Assembly: GCF_001983935.1 (NCBI RefSeq)
Contig: NZ_CP017641.1
Span: 1,612,001 to 1,676,000 of the forward strand
Origin: Fuerstiella marisgermanici
GTDB taxonomy: Bacteria > Planctomycetota > Planctomycetia > Planctomycetales > Planctomycetaceae
Reading direction: 5' to 3'
DNA: 64,000 nucleotides
A program made the position numbers and the translations under genes. Shown here in pieces: positions 18,982 through 28,600 of this stretch. Position 1 is the first letter of the stretch, and each line of letters opens with the position of its first letter. The notes beneath the pieces were generated by a model that was given only the letters and a program-made list of their open reading frames with translations, did not search any database and was not told the DNA's origin.

Positions 18982-20670
18982 ATGGCTGTCACACGTAAAT
19001 CGTCCGTCAAGCGTCCTACAGTCCATACAACTGGTATAGTAATTCCCCAAAGGAGGGTTCTCCTACATGTGGGTGGGCGTCAGGGGGCCGAATTATTGGC
19101 TTTCCCTGGTCGGCAATTGCTTGCACTGATGCTGACAGTGCTGTTTTTTGCGTTGCCGCACGCGCTATTCGCGACCGATGCGGCGTCGTGGGACGAGGAC
19201 GAGGCCGTTGGCGTTGTGCTACCGACCGATGTGGCCGCCGACACGGTGGTGCTGCGGGAATTGTGGGATCCGCGATTGTTCGAGAACTTTCAAATCGAAC
19301 ACGAGTGCCTGGAACCCGCATTCCAGATCGACAGCAACACCGGCACAGTTACCGTCCTGCCACATACCAGCTTTGAAGGCGGGGCACAGTTTCGCTTCAC
19401 CGTTTCTGCTCGACGGCGACTGCCAGCCAGAAACGACCAGACGCTTGCGAAGGGACCGTCCCTGGATAGTGACTTTCAGCAGTCTCTGATCGAATCCGGC
19501 GTCAATGTCCACGACATTCGTCGGCTGCAGCGCGTGCGGGTTTCGCAAAGTGTCGCCGTTTTCATTCAGGCACCTCAGAAGCAACGACCAGTCAGCACAG
19601 ATGCACCGCCGACTGGCGTGAGCGTCTCTGACAAGAAATTGGTCAACAACGTTGCGAACGCTCCAACGGATGCCGCTGATTCAGAGACTTCAGAGGATCA
19701 TTCCATTGAAACAGAAATGGCGGCCGTACCATTCACGCTGTTCGATTATTTCCCGAATCCAGACGTCGAGCCCAGCGTTGGGGAAGAAGAAATAGCCGAG
19801 GAAGAACGATCGCCTGCCCTGGCGGCGCCTGCCACGGCAATGGAACACAACGAGTTGCCTCAAAGTGTCACCAGCCCGCCGGAAGAACCGAGCGTTGTCG
19901 CTGCGTCCGCCGTTGAAGCCGCCGCGGAGGCAGAAATTCCGATCACTGAATGTGCTGTTTCCGGTGTGCACGGCGAGGGCGTGCAATCGCTCGAACGCAC
20001 TGGGCACGCTCGCTATCTGCCATTCCTCGCCTGCTGTGTTCTGACCGCAGTTTGCGGCTTTGCGGTTCGAAGGGCGATCAATGAGGCGGCGCCCCCCGGG
20101 GATTTCCCTCCCTCAATGCTGCAAAATTCGGTCGACGATGCACCGCCTGAAACTTCGCGTGACGCACATGACGCAGATGAACTCACGGATTCCACCCTGT
20201 TGGAATTGTTTCTGACGCCAGACACCAAAGCGGCGGGCCACGGTTCAACGGCGGCAGCTGCTTTAAATGCGACATCCGAACAGTCCGCGACGGTGATGAC
20301 GCCCTATTGGTCATTCGACGAACAACAGACTGCTCGCGATTCGCGGCAGGTGCTACGAGACACGTCACGGCTGTTCCGAGATATTTCCCGACAGGCGGCA
20401 GCGGATGCCGTTTCGTCGGCTACGTTGTACCGATCGCCAGGGCGAAAACTTCGCATTGCCGTGCTTTCCTCGCTGACGGCCACCAGCCTCGGCATCGCCA
20501 TCTGCAGCATGCTCGGCATCGTGGAATGGAATCTGGTCAACAAGCTGCTTCTGGCTGCCACACTGGTTTCCGCTGCCGAATACCACGTGTTCGCTCAACG
20601 GTGGAGGCGGCAGACAGCGTCGGAAATGAGCTGGAAAGACGGCGCGCGCACGAAGATTTTTCCTGAATAG
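18982..20670 (+). CDS. Multi-pass membrane protein with a cadherin-like segment, unknown function
   Basis: The ATG at 18982 gives 562 residues. A hydrophobic segment (about residues 45-65, LLALMLTVLFFALPHALFA) is a signal or anchor. The next 80 residues contain FQIDSNTGTVTVLPHTSFEGGAQFRFTVSA, which resembles a cadherin-like or Ig-like beta repeat. A long acidic, Ala/Pro/Glu-rich linker leads to a second transmembrane segment (about 343-363). Two more lie near the C-terminus (about 488-513 and 517-537). The C-terminal pair probably forms a hairpin. The frame is open back to 18733, but those residues look non-coding. No family is recognised. Confidence 0.65.
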   Translation: MAVTRKSSVKRPTVHTTGIVIPQRRVLLHVGGRQGAELLAFPGRQLLALMLTVLFFALPHALFATDAASWDEDEAVGVVLPTDVAADTVVLRELWDPRLFENFQIEHECLEPAFQIDSNTGTVTVLPHTSFEGGAQFRFTVSARRRLPARNDQTLAKGPSLDSDFQQSLIESGVNVHDIRRLQRVRVSQSVAVFIQAPQKQRPVSTDAPPTGVSVSDKKLVNNVANAPTDAADSETSEDHSIETEMAAVPFTLFDYFPNPDVEPSVGEEEIAEEERSPALAAPATAMEHNELPQSVTSPPEEPSVVAASAVEAAAEAEIPITECAVSGVHGEGVQSLERTGHARYLPFLACCVLTAVCGFAVRRAINEAAPPGDFPPSMLQNSVDDAPPETSRDAHDADELTDSTLLELFLTPDTKAAGHGSTAAAALNATSEQSATVMTPYWSFDEQQTARDSRQVLRDTSRLFRDISRQAAADAVSSATLYRSPGRKLRIAVLSSLTATSLGIAICSMLGIVEWNLVNKLLLAATLVSAAEYHVFAQRWRRQTASEMSWKDGARTKIFPE

Positions 20671-20772
20671 CCCGCCTTCACACCCAAATTCGACCGCATC
20701 GCTCGTGGCTTCTCAAAGTAGACGACTGTTTGCCGTCCAGAATGAGAAAACCGGCCGCGGGTTCGGCAGAGC

Positions 20773-20800
20773 TTGCATTGCCGTTGGTGCTCGCTAGGAT
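20773..20800 (+). promoter_or_regulatory. Possible sigma-70-like promoter of gap
   Basis: TTGCAT (20773-20778) and TAGGAT (20795-20800) are separated by 16 bases and lie about 150 bases ahead of the gap start codon. This is a weak consensus match and only a candidate. Confidence 0.25.
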
Positions 20801-20949
20801 TCCGCCTCACAGACCTGTACTGCGTTGCATTGCGCGCCGATGAGGCCAATTTTTCTGGCTTTTTTGAAAGCAGCGTCTGTTGCAACGGCTTGGTGTCGTT
20901 GTCCTGTCAGTCAGTTTTCATGTCGTTTACTGTGTCGGAGTCACAAAAC

Positions 20950-21966
20950 ATGTCACTTAAGGTTGGTATTAACGGTTTTGGTCGAATTGGTCGTATCACG
21001 TTTCGAGCGCTCGCGTCTCGGCCGGACGAATTTGAAGTTGTCGCCATCAACGACCTCGGCAAGCCTTCCGATCTGGCCAACCTGCTGAAATACGACAGCG
21101 TTCACGGCCGTTTTCAGGGAACTGTCGAAACCGACGGAACGGACCTGATCGTCAATGGAAAAACGATCAAAGTGTGTGCGGAACGCGATCCTGGCAATCT
21201 GCCATGGGGCGACCTTGGCGTAGACGTGGCTCTGGAATCGACCGGTTTCTTCACCAAGCGAGCCGCTGACGGCAAACCTGGTTTCGATTCTCACCTGAAA
21301 GCCGGTGCTCGCAAGGTTGTGATCTCTGCTCCAGCAACAGATCCGGACCTGACCGTTGTTCTGGGTGTCAACGACAACCAGTTGACTGCTGATCATCAGT
21401 GCATTTCTAACGCAAGCTGCACAACAAACTGTCTGGCTCCAATGGTGAAAGTGCTGAACGAAAAGTTCGGCCTGCAGCATGGTTTGATGACGACTGTGCA
21501 TGCTTACACCAACGACCAGAAAGTGGCCGACCAGCTGCACAGCGATCCTCGCCGTTCGCGAGCTGCTGCGATCAATATCATTCCGACCTCAACCGGTGCA
21601 GCGAAAGCTGTCGGTCTGGTTCTTCCGGAAGTGGCTGGCAAACTGACCGGCTATGCTCTTCGAGTTCCCGTGCCAACCGGCAGTGCAACGGACCTGACAG
21701 CTGTGTTGGGCAAAGACGTTACGGCTGAAGACATCAACGCCGCAATGAAGGCTGCCGCAGAAGGTGAATTGAAGGGCGTGATGGAATACACGACCGACCC
21801 AATTGTTTCCAGCGACATCATTGGCAACACTCACAGCTGCATCTTCGACGGTTCGTTCACGAACGTTGTCGGTGGCAACATGGTCAAGGTCCTGGGCTGG
21901 TACGACAATGAATACGGCTACTCAAGCCGCACAGTAGACCTGATCAAGAAGATCGCCAGCCTGTAA
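20950..21966 (+). CDS. gap: Glyceraldehyde-3-phosphate dehydrogenase, type I
   Basis: This is a standard-length 338-residue GAPDH, catalysing phosphorylating oxidation of glyceraldehyde 3-phosphate with NAD in glycolysis/gluconeogenesis. The NAD-binding start [11 protein letters not shown] is intact, as are the active-site signature [12 protein letters not shown] (catalytic C157), the catalytic histidine in [10 protein letters not shown], and the C-terminal WYDNEYGYS. The ATG at 20950 puts the Rossmann motif immediately at the N-terminus. An ATG at 20920 is in frame but would add an unusual extension. A strong hairpin terminator follows at 22042-22074, so the gene is probably monocistronic. 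Confidence 0.96.
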   Translation: MSLKVGINGFGRIGRITFRALASRPDEFEVVAINDLGKPSDLANLLKYDSVHGRFQGTVETDGTDLIVNGKTIKVCAERDPGNLPWGDLGVDVALESTGFFTKRAADGKPGFDSHLKAGARKVVISAPATDPDLTVVLGVNDNQLTADHQCISNASCTTNCLAPMVKVLNEKFGLQHGLMTTVHAYTNDQKVADQLHSDPRRSRAAAINIIPTSTGAAKAVGLVLPEVAGKLTGYALRVPVPTGSATDLTAVLGKDVTAEDINAAMKAAAEGELKGVMEYTTDPIVSSDIIGNTHSCIFDGSFTNVVGGNMVKVLGWYDNEYGYSSRTVDLIKKIASL

Positions 21967-22405
21967 TCGAACTGAAATCGCCCTGTACGTGGGACAAGGC
22001 ACTCAAGACCTCGTTCTGCGTTCAGTGCACGAAAACCCAGGAAACGCTCGTGAATCCATTTCACGAGCGTTTTTCCGTAAAACGTCACTGCCACGGATGG
22101 CGGCGCGTGCACGAATGTATGCAAAAAACAAGCGAATTGCTGGGCAATCGGCTACTCTGAAAGCTGCGGAACGCTCTTTCTGCGATCCCGTCGTTTCTCA
22201 GGGCGAGCCATCGTCCAACTTTGTGAAGTTTTGTGCCAAATGAGGTTAAAAACGGGGTCGCGGCGTATAAACATGCGAATTCCATTCAGCGATCCCGTGG
22301 AAACTCATGCAATAACTGCGTTCGGCTGGACTTGATTTGGCCATCGCGTGAAAATACCGGGCTTCCATTCCGGACCTTCATCCGCCTGATTCTTTGGCGA
22401 GCTTT
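21967..22405. other. Intergenic region between gap and rpe
   Basis: The region contains the gap terminator at 22042-22074 and must contain the rpe operon promoter. Nothing else is supportable. Confidence 0.5.
22042..22074 (+). terminator. Rho-independent terminator of gap
   Basis: A perfect 13-bp inverted repeat (arms 22042-22054 and 22060-22072, five-base loop) ends in a run of five T's (22070-22074), 75 bases after the gap stop codon. Confidence 0.85.
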
Positions 22406-23122
22406 ATGTTATCAAGACAAAAGATGCTGCAGCATCTGAGGCAACACCGACCGGTGATCGCCCCATCGATGCTGAAGTGCGACTTTGGAAATCTGCAGGC
22501 CGAGGTCGATCGCATCGATGCTGCGAATCTGCCGCTATACCACTGGGACGTCATGGATGGGCACTTTGTTCCCAACCTGTCCTACGGAGCGATGTTGATT
22601 GCTGCAACTCGCAAACGCACATCGACGCCATTTGACGTGCATCTGATGATCTCCGACCCGGCCGCGTATGTTGATGAATACGTGAAGGCAGGTTGCGAAG
22701 CCATTACCTTCCATCTGGAAGCGGTGCCCGAACCACGCGAGCTACTGCAGGCAATCCGAAAACAGGACGTCGTTGCCGGATTGGCCATCAATCCGAACAC
22801 GCCATTCGAAGCCGCTGAGCCGTTTCTGCAGGATTGCGATTTGCTGTTGGTGATGAGTGTGAATCCGGGATTCGGCGGGCAGGCATTCATGCCTGAGGTC
22901 CTTCCTAAGATTCAGCAGGCTCGCAAAATCGCGGGCGACGAACTCTTGATTTCCGTGGACGGCGGCGTTGCTGCCGAAACAATATCTGATTGTGCAGTTG
23001 CAGGAGCAGACATCTTTGTCGCAGGCAGTTCCATCTTCGACCATGACGATTACGGGATCGCTGGTGCACGGCTGGTCTCACAAGCTGGCAGCCACGTTTC
23101 GGCCACCGCGAAAGGGAGTTGA
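22406..23122 (+). CDS. rpe: Ribulose-phosphate 3-epimerase
   Basis: The 238-residue protein interconverts ribulose 5-phosphate and xylulose 5-phosphate in the pentose phosphate pathway. Family signatures are intact: IAPSMLKCDFGNL at the first strand, HWDVMDGHFVPNLSYG with metal-binding His and Asp, DVHLMISDP, the phosphate-gripping MSVNPGFGGQAFMP, and SVDGGVAAETI with the second catalytic Asp. The fold is a TIM barrel. ATG 22406 is used; ATG 22424 is a close alternative. The stop codon lies four bases before the next gene's ATG, so this gene heads a compact cluster with the phosphatase-like gene and accD. Confidence 0.95.
   Translation: MLSRQKMLQHLRQHRPVIAPSMLKCDFGNLQAEVDRIDAANLPLYHWDVMDGHFVPNLSYGAMLIAATRKRTSTPFDVHLMISDPAAYVDEYVKAGCEAITFHLEAVPEPRELLQAIRKQDVVAGLAINPNTPFEAAEPFLQDCDLLLVMSVNPGFGGQAFMPEVLPKIQQARKIAGDELLISVDGGVAAETISDCAVAGADIFVAGSSIFDHDDYGIAGARLVSQAGSHVSATAKGS
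23113..23118 (+). promoter_or_regulatory. Ribosome-binding site of the phosphatase-like gene
   Basis: AGGGAG lies eight bases ahead of the ATG at 23127, inside the end of rpe. It supports the chosen start and translational coupling to rpe. Confidence 0.5.
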
Positions 23123-23126
23123 AGGT

Positions 23127-23828
23127 ATGTCAACCATCGTTTTAATTCGCCCTGGATGCACCGACTACGACGAACAGTCGCGGCTATTGGGTGCTTTAGA
23201 AATGCCCATGAACGACGCCGGTCTGGCTCAGGTGCAGAAGATTATTCGGCATCTTCAGCAGAATGAGGTGAAGCTCGAGGCTATTTTTGCGTCACCATTC
23301 GACCCCGCCAGCAGCACAGCTCGCGCGATTGCCGAATCGCAGCCAGGCGCCAAAGTCAAAGAACTGGAAGAACTTAGAAACGTCGATCAGGGCTTGTGGC
23401 AGGGACTTCCTGAGGCCGATGTACGAAAACGTTACCCGCGCGTGTTTCGCAGCGGGCGGGAAAAGCCGCAAACGATCTGTCCGCCCGAAGGCGAATCGTT
23501 AAACGATGGCTGCGAACGCATCCAAAAGGTGCTGAACAAGGGCATTCGCAAATACGATGTGTTTGCCGTGGTCGTGGCTGACCCGATTGCCACTGTCATC
23601 CGTTGCACCTTACAGGATCGATGCCCAACGGTGGCGTCCTGTTTGTGCGGCGAAGATGACCGGCCTGCTGTCGAAGTGTTTCAGGCCGAATCGTTTGACT
23701 TCAATTCTTTTTTGAAATCCGAACAGTGCAGTGACCCCGCCCCCGTCACCACCGACGCTGTGGCGGTAACCGCTGCGACAACCGGCTCAGATCAGGCCGA
23801 CTCGGGCACTCAGGAATCTGCATCATGA
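23127..23828 (+). CDS. Histidine-phosphatase-fold protein lacking the catalytic residues (probable pseudoenzyme)
   Basis: The 233-residue protein follows the phosphoglycerate-mutase/histidine-phosphatase pattern position by position, but the catalytic groups are replaced. The usual LIRHGET is [10 protein letters not shown] (nucleophile His to Pro). The usual SPLxRAxxTA is [10 protein letters not shown] (Arg to Pro). The usual LREixxGxWEG is [11 protein letters not shown] (acid residues lost). The second histidine region reads [13 protein letters not shown] (His to Asp). The C-terminal 35 residues are Ala/Thr-rich and probably disordered. The start is fixed by a good ribosome-binding site. The last four bases overlap the start of accD (ATGA). 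A regulatory or binding role is inferred, not shown. Confidence 0.8.
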   Translation: MSTIVLIRPGCTDYDEQSRLLGALEMPMNDAGLAQVQKIIRHLQQNEVKLEAIFASPFDPASSTARAIAESQPGAKVKELEELRNVDQGLWQGLPEADVRKRYPRVFRSGREKPQTICPPEGESLNDGCERIQKVLNKGIRKYDVFAVVVADPIATVIRCTLQDRCPTVASCLCGEDDRPAVEVFQAESFDFNSFLKSEQCSDPAPVTTDAVAVTAATTGSDQADSGTQESAS

Positions 23829-24679
23829 CGACAACAGACAAAACCGGACAGCGGTCCTGGCTGCAAGATATGAAACGACCAAAACGAGGCGTCCCGGAAG
23901 GTCTTTGGCTGCGATGCGATGGTTGCAGTGCCACTGTCTTTCGCAATCAGGTCGAAGAAAACCTGAATCTGTGCCCGGAGTGCGACCACCACTTTTACGT
24001 CTCGACGGCCACACGCATCAAGCAGCTTCTGGACCCGGACAGTTTTGAAGAATGGTACGCTGACCTGATGCCCGGCGACCCGCTGGGTTTTGCGGATCGC
24101 AAACCCTACAAAGAACGACTCGCCGCCGAACAGAAGCGCACCGGTATGACCGACGCCTGCACGGTTGGTCGAGGCTACATGCGAGGTCGACCGTTGGTGT
24201 ACGCGATGACGGATTCGGCGTTCATCATGGGCAGCATGGGCTCCGTGGTCGGCGAAAAGTTGTGCCGTGCCGTCGAGCAAGCCACTGAGAAATCACTCCC
24301 GTTGGTCATCGTCAGCGGCTCCGGCGGTGGAGCTCGTATGCACGAAGGCATTATCTCGCTGATGCAGATGGGAAAAGTCTCCGCCGCGCTGGCACGCTTC
24401 CGCAAGGCTCGAGGATTGTTCATCTCGGTACTGACCAATCCCACGATGGGTGGCGTGGCCGCCAGCTTCGCGTCTTTAGGCGACGTCGTGGTGGCGGAGC
24501 CGAACGCATTGGTTGGCTTTGCGGGGCCACGAGTTGTGCAGGCGACCTGTAAGATCGATCTTCCTGACGGCTTTCAGACCAGCGAATTTCTGCTGAAGCA
24601 CGGTTTCATCGACCGCATCATCCACCGTTCGCAGCTACGCACAGAACTGGCTCGCATCATCGACTACTGCGCGCACTAA
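23825..24679 (+). CDS. accD: Acetyl-CoA carboxylase carboxyltransferase beta subunit
   Basis: The 284-residue protein is of normal length for AccD, which with AccA transfers carboxyl from carboxybiotin to acetyl-CoA in fatty-acid synthesis. The N-terminal zinc ribbon is intact (CDGC ... CPEC, about residues 31-53). The crotonase-fold core includes [14 protein letters not shown], the glycine loop [30 protein letters not shown] and [11 protein letters not shown]. The start ATG overlaps the preceding stop (ATGA), indicating translational coupling with the phosphatase-like gene. accA is not in the window. Confidence 0.96.
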   Translation: MTTTDKTGQRSWLQDMKRPKRGVPEGLWLRCDGCSATVFRNQVEENLNLCPECDHHFYVSTATRIKQLLDPDSFEEWYADLMPGDPLGFADRKPYKERLAAEQKRTGMTDACTVGRGYMRGRPLVYAMTDSAFIMGSMGSVVGEKLCRAVEQATEKSLPLVIVSGSGGGARMHEGIISLMQMGKVSAALARFRKARGLFISVLTNPTMGGVAASFASLGDVVVAEPNALVGFAGPRVVQATCKIDLPDGFQTSEFLLKHGFIDRIIHRSQLRTELARIIDYCAH

Positions 24680-24941
24680 CGACTAATTCTGTCGGCGGCC
24701 GCTGCTTGATTGCTTGCATCCGTAACAGTCCTGAATCCTCGACGTAGCCGCAACGGCGACCGTTTGGGAGAGTCCCAGCAAGCCCACGGTAGCGCGTCGG
24801 ATGGCAACAAGGTGAAAGCCGCGCTTGCTGGTTGGTGGTGACCTACTTCCATGCACGCGTCTCCTGGACATCCGAGGCTGAGACCGTTCATCACTGCTGA
24901 GGGACAAGCCGTAGCTCCTTCAGGCTCAATGAGACGTCGCA

Positions 24942-25591
24942 ATGGATGATGTTGAAAAACTTCGCCGGTTAAGTAAGTACGAAGCGCAGGATGCGGTTTT
25001 GTTTCGCGACGGTGACGCCGAGGCGATGGAGTTTTATTCTCCGTTCGGTCCGCTGATCGGGCGAACTCAGGTCACCCTTCACCTGATCGATCATGTTAAC
25101 GATCATGTCGAAGACATCCTGCCGTCCGACCGTGGGACTGAGCTGCTTTTGTCTGAAGAATTCTGTCTGTCAGGTGGCGACGATTCACTGCATGAATGGG
25201 TGTCCAACCAAGTCCGTCGCTACGTCGCTGGTGTCGAACGCGAAGGCAATGTGCGGATCGGCATGGATCACAGTGCTGGGTCGTGAATCAGTTTTCCGAA
25301 ACCGCCAGCCCAATGCATTTTCATAGCGGCGATATTTCCGGCGTCATGTACCTGAAAGTGCCGGCGATCGAATCGGGACACGAACAGAAGAACTATATTT
25401 CCGGTCGCAAGGCTGGCTACATCAACTTTCTCATCGGCGGCAAGCAGCGGTTCGCTCGATCACTCATCAGCTTTCGTCCTGTGGTCGGTAATTTTTTTGT
25501 CTTCCCTGCATGGCTACTGCACGGCGCTGAGCCGTTTCAGGGTTCCGGAGTTCGCCGCAGTCTGGCATTCAATGCGAGTGTGCATGAATAG
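24942..25591 (+). pseudogene. Putative 2OG-Fe(II) oxygenase (TIGR02466-like) broken by a single frameshift
   Basis: The N-terminal half (from ATG 24942, frame ending at TGA 25284-25286) reads EFYSPFGPLIGRTQV and VRIGMDHS. The C-terminal half continues in another frame as WVVNQFSETASPMHFHSGD ISGVMYLKVP and ends at 25591. Joined by restoring one base near 25275-25277, the protein is about 216 residues, the normal size for this oxygenase family. The joined part has the iron ligands H-x-D (HSGD) and the distal H (LLHGAEPFQG), and the 2OG-binding Arg (GVRRSLAFN). The gap is one missing nucleotide, so this is either a recent pseudogene or a sequence error. The gene converges with the giant gene, 20 bases apart. 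The natural substrate is unknown. Confidence 0.75.
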
Positions 25592-25611
25592 CCAGACGCA
25601 GACGGCAAAGC

Positions 25612-28600
25612 TCACGCTTCGGTTTCTCCTGTTTCCGGGCTAAGTTGAGTGCCCCAGATCGACATGATGTCGTCAATCAATTTCGATTCCTCATCATGGA
25701 ATGCCGTGGTGGATTCGTCCAACGTTTTCTTCGCGTCGTCTGCCGCAGTGACAACAGTCTGTACTTTGGGGCTTGGCACAGTCTGTTCTGTCGCGTCGGT
25801 TTGCAGATTGATCTCGATCGAAGCCAAAAGCGCGTCGAGCGTGTCAACGATTTCGGATTCGGAATCATCATCGACAGCCGCGACAGTAAAGGTGACCTCA
25901 CGACTCCACAGGCCTGGACTGCCCGCGACATTCAGGGCTTGAACCCAGACGCGGTACGTCCCGGCTTGTAGAGGTGTCGCAAGCGAGTAGCTGTTGCTGG
26001 TAAGCCCCTGAAGGTTGACCACGTTTTCGGCAACGTCGATACGGTCGATCCACAGTGAATAGCTGCCGGCACCGGCCACCAGGTCCCAGGTGATCCCAGT
26101 GCTTGACGTTTCCAGCACGGTCGCTCGGCCGCCGACATTCAGGTCGACGGCGTCTGACCAGGCCGCCGTCAGTCCGCTGCTGTGTGCTCGAACCCAGAAA
26201 CGATAGTCCCCCAATTCCAGGTCAGATGTGGGCGACCACGCCGTATCCTGAATATTGACAATGTTGATCACTTCCTTGGTAGATTGGTTGCGAAGGTACA
26301 CTTCGTACGAAGTCGCTCCAGCAGCAGGTTGCCAGCTGAATTCCGGCGTCGTGTCGAAGGTTGCTGCGGGGGCTTCAACCGTCAGAGCTGCAGTTCGGAC
26401 CCACAAATTACCCGGTGCAGACCAACGCAGTGCATTGCCCGATTCAGTGATTGGCCGCACCCAGACTCGGTAGTTCCCAATCGGCAAATCGAATGTCGGC
26501 GTGTATGACGTGCCCGATATATCGAGATCGTGGATCACACGATTATCGCCAGTGGTTAAGTTGTTGACCCAGATTTCATAATGGTGTGCTCCGCTGACGG
26601 CATTCCATGTCAGCTCGGGACGTGCCGTTGAAACGGAATCCTCTGGCAGCGTCAACTGCGCCCGCTCGCCAATCGTTATGTCGGATGCGTCACTCCACAT
26701 TGAATAACGTCCATCAGGCAGGACGGCTCGTACCCATGTTCGGAACGTGCCAGGTCCCAGGCTGACCTGCGGCTCAAAGCTTGTGCCGGTGACTCGTTGA
26801 TGAATCACTGGTCCGGTTGAAACCGCGAGGTTATTGACCCAGAGTTCGTATTCGACTGCATTCACAACCGCCGTCCATGAGAACACTGGCGTATCGTCTG
26901 ACGTTGTTTGATTCGGACCGGTGAGCGTTGGAGCTGCGACTTCGTCATCGATGCAGGTCACGGTGATGGTTGGCATCGCCACGTTCTGGTAGGGACTGTC
27001 GGACTCAGCATCGATCGTGAATTCCACGGCTGCGTCGCGGTCGCCATGGTACTGCATGTTGTTCACAGCCGACAAAGTGATGTACTGTGGCACGAACCAG
27101 TTTTCTGGTGTGAACGTCAACATGGATGTGTCCGCCAAGACGGCGGCGGTATTCGCTGACGTCACATGAATCATCACGTAGGACGTAGGCGCGGCCGCAA
27201 GAGTGACCATGACCGAATCGGTCGTCCCACCTTCCACGACAACAGTCTGGCCATTCGATTCGGAAACTTCCACGGCCGCCGTCGGGAACGTTTCGATGCT
27301 TCCCCGAGTATCCAGTCCGGTTGTCAGGTTTGATGGCTGAGGATCTCGATCCTTCTTCTGCCACAATTGGTCACGCCAAAGCTGGCCGTCTTCGACCGTC
27401 ACCAAGCCCAGTTCCGCGTGGATCTCATTGGTTGCCGCATCGATGTCGTCGTCTGCTCCGGAAGCTGCCGCCATCGTAATCAGGAAGTCGACCACAACAG
27501 GCTGAGGATCCCGGATCACAGTTGGACTCACACCACCGGCACCTGCTGATGTCGCAGTGATCGGCACAACGTAGGTGTTAAACCGCTTAGACCAATCGAT
27601 CAGTCGGTCGGCCCCTGTGTTGGCGATCAGCACGTCATAGCCGCCGCCCCCGAATGCGAAATCGGCGTCCGCCAGATTTGGTGCATCGGGAACGTTGTTG
27701 AGTCCGTTGTTTGTCGAAAGATCGTCGTCAGCGTTCAACAGGTCATCGCCCATCCCGCCGAACAGGCGGTCGTTCATGGTACCGCCGACAATCCAGTCGT
27801 TGCCGGTGTCGCCAAAAATTCGGTCGACACCATCGTTGATCTTCTCACCATTCGCGTCGGTAGCATCGAAGTTCAGTGCGAAGCCGTCAATTCGAGATAA
27901 AGCGTCCACAGCGTTGTAGTCCGCGAACTTTCGTTCCGTGGCGTCGTAATTCAGGATCGAAGACGTCGTCGGCAACAACGTGTGGAAGTGAGTTTCCAAC
28001 GCTTCGGCTCCGGAAATCGCATCGTCGCCTGCCCCGCCGTGAATGAAGTCGTCGCCCAGGCCACCGTAGATCACATCGTGTCCGCCCACATGGAAGCTGT
28101 AGAGGTCGACTGATTTGTGGAGTTGGCCGGTTAGGTGATGAGCCGCTCCGATCACCGTGCCAGGCAGGAAGTCGATTTCCTGAGCGTTCGGTGATGTGAG
28201 CCCATGCAAAGTTTCTGTGAGTCCGTTTCGGCTTGTGAAGATCCGCCCGTCGTCGCCGAGAATGCCGTCGACACCGGTACCGCCGTAGATTCGATCGCTT
28301 CCCGCACCGCCGATGATGTCGTCATCCTGGCCATCGCCAAACAACACATCGTTGCCTGACATCCCCCAGATGATGTCGTCGCCCGCTTCGCCGTGGATTT
28401 CATCGCTAAGGTCAATGTCAGACATCTGGCCGGCGGTGTAATCGAGTTGCTGGATGGCTCGAGGAATAACATTTTCGCTGCCATAGGTGTCATAGGTGAA
28501 CTTCAGGTAGCCGCTGCTACTGGCTGTACCATTGATGCCAACCAGACGGAAGATGTTTCCGTTGTCACCCAGAATTACGTCAGCATCACGAGCATGTCCG

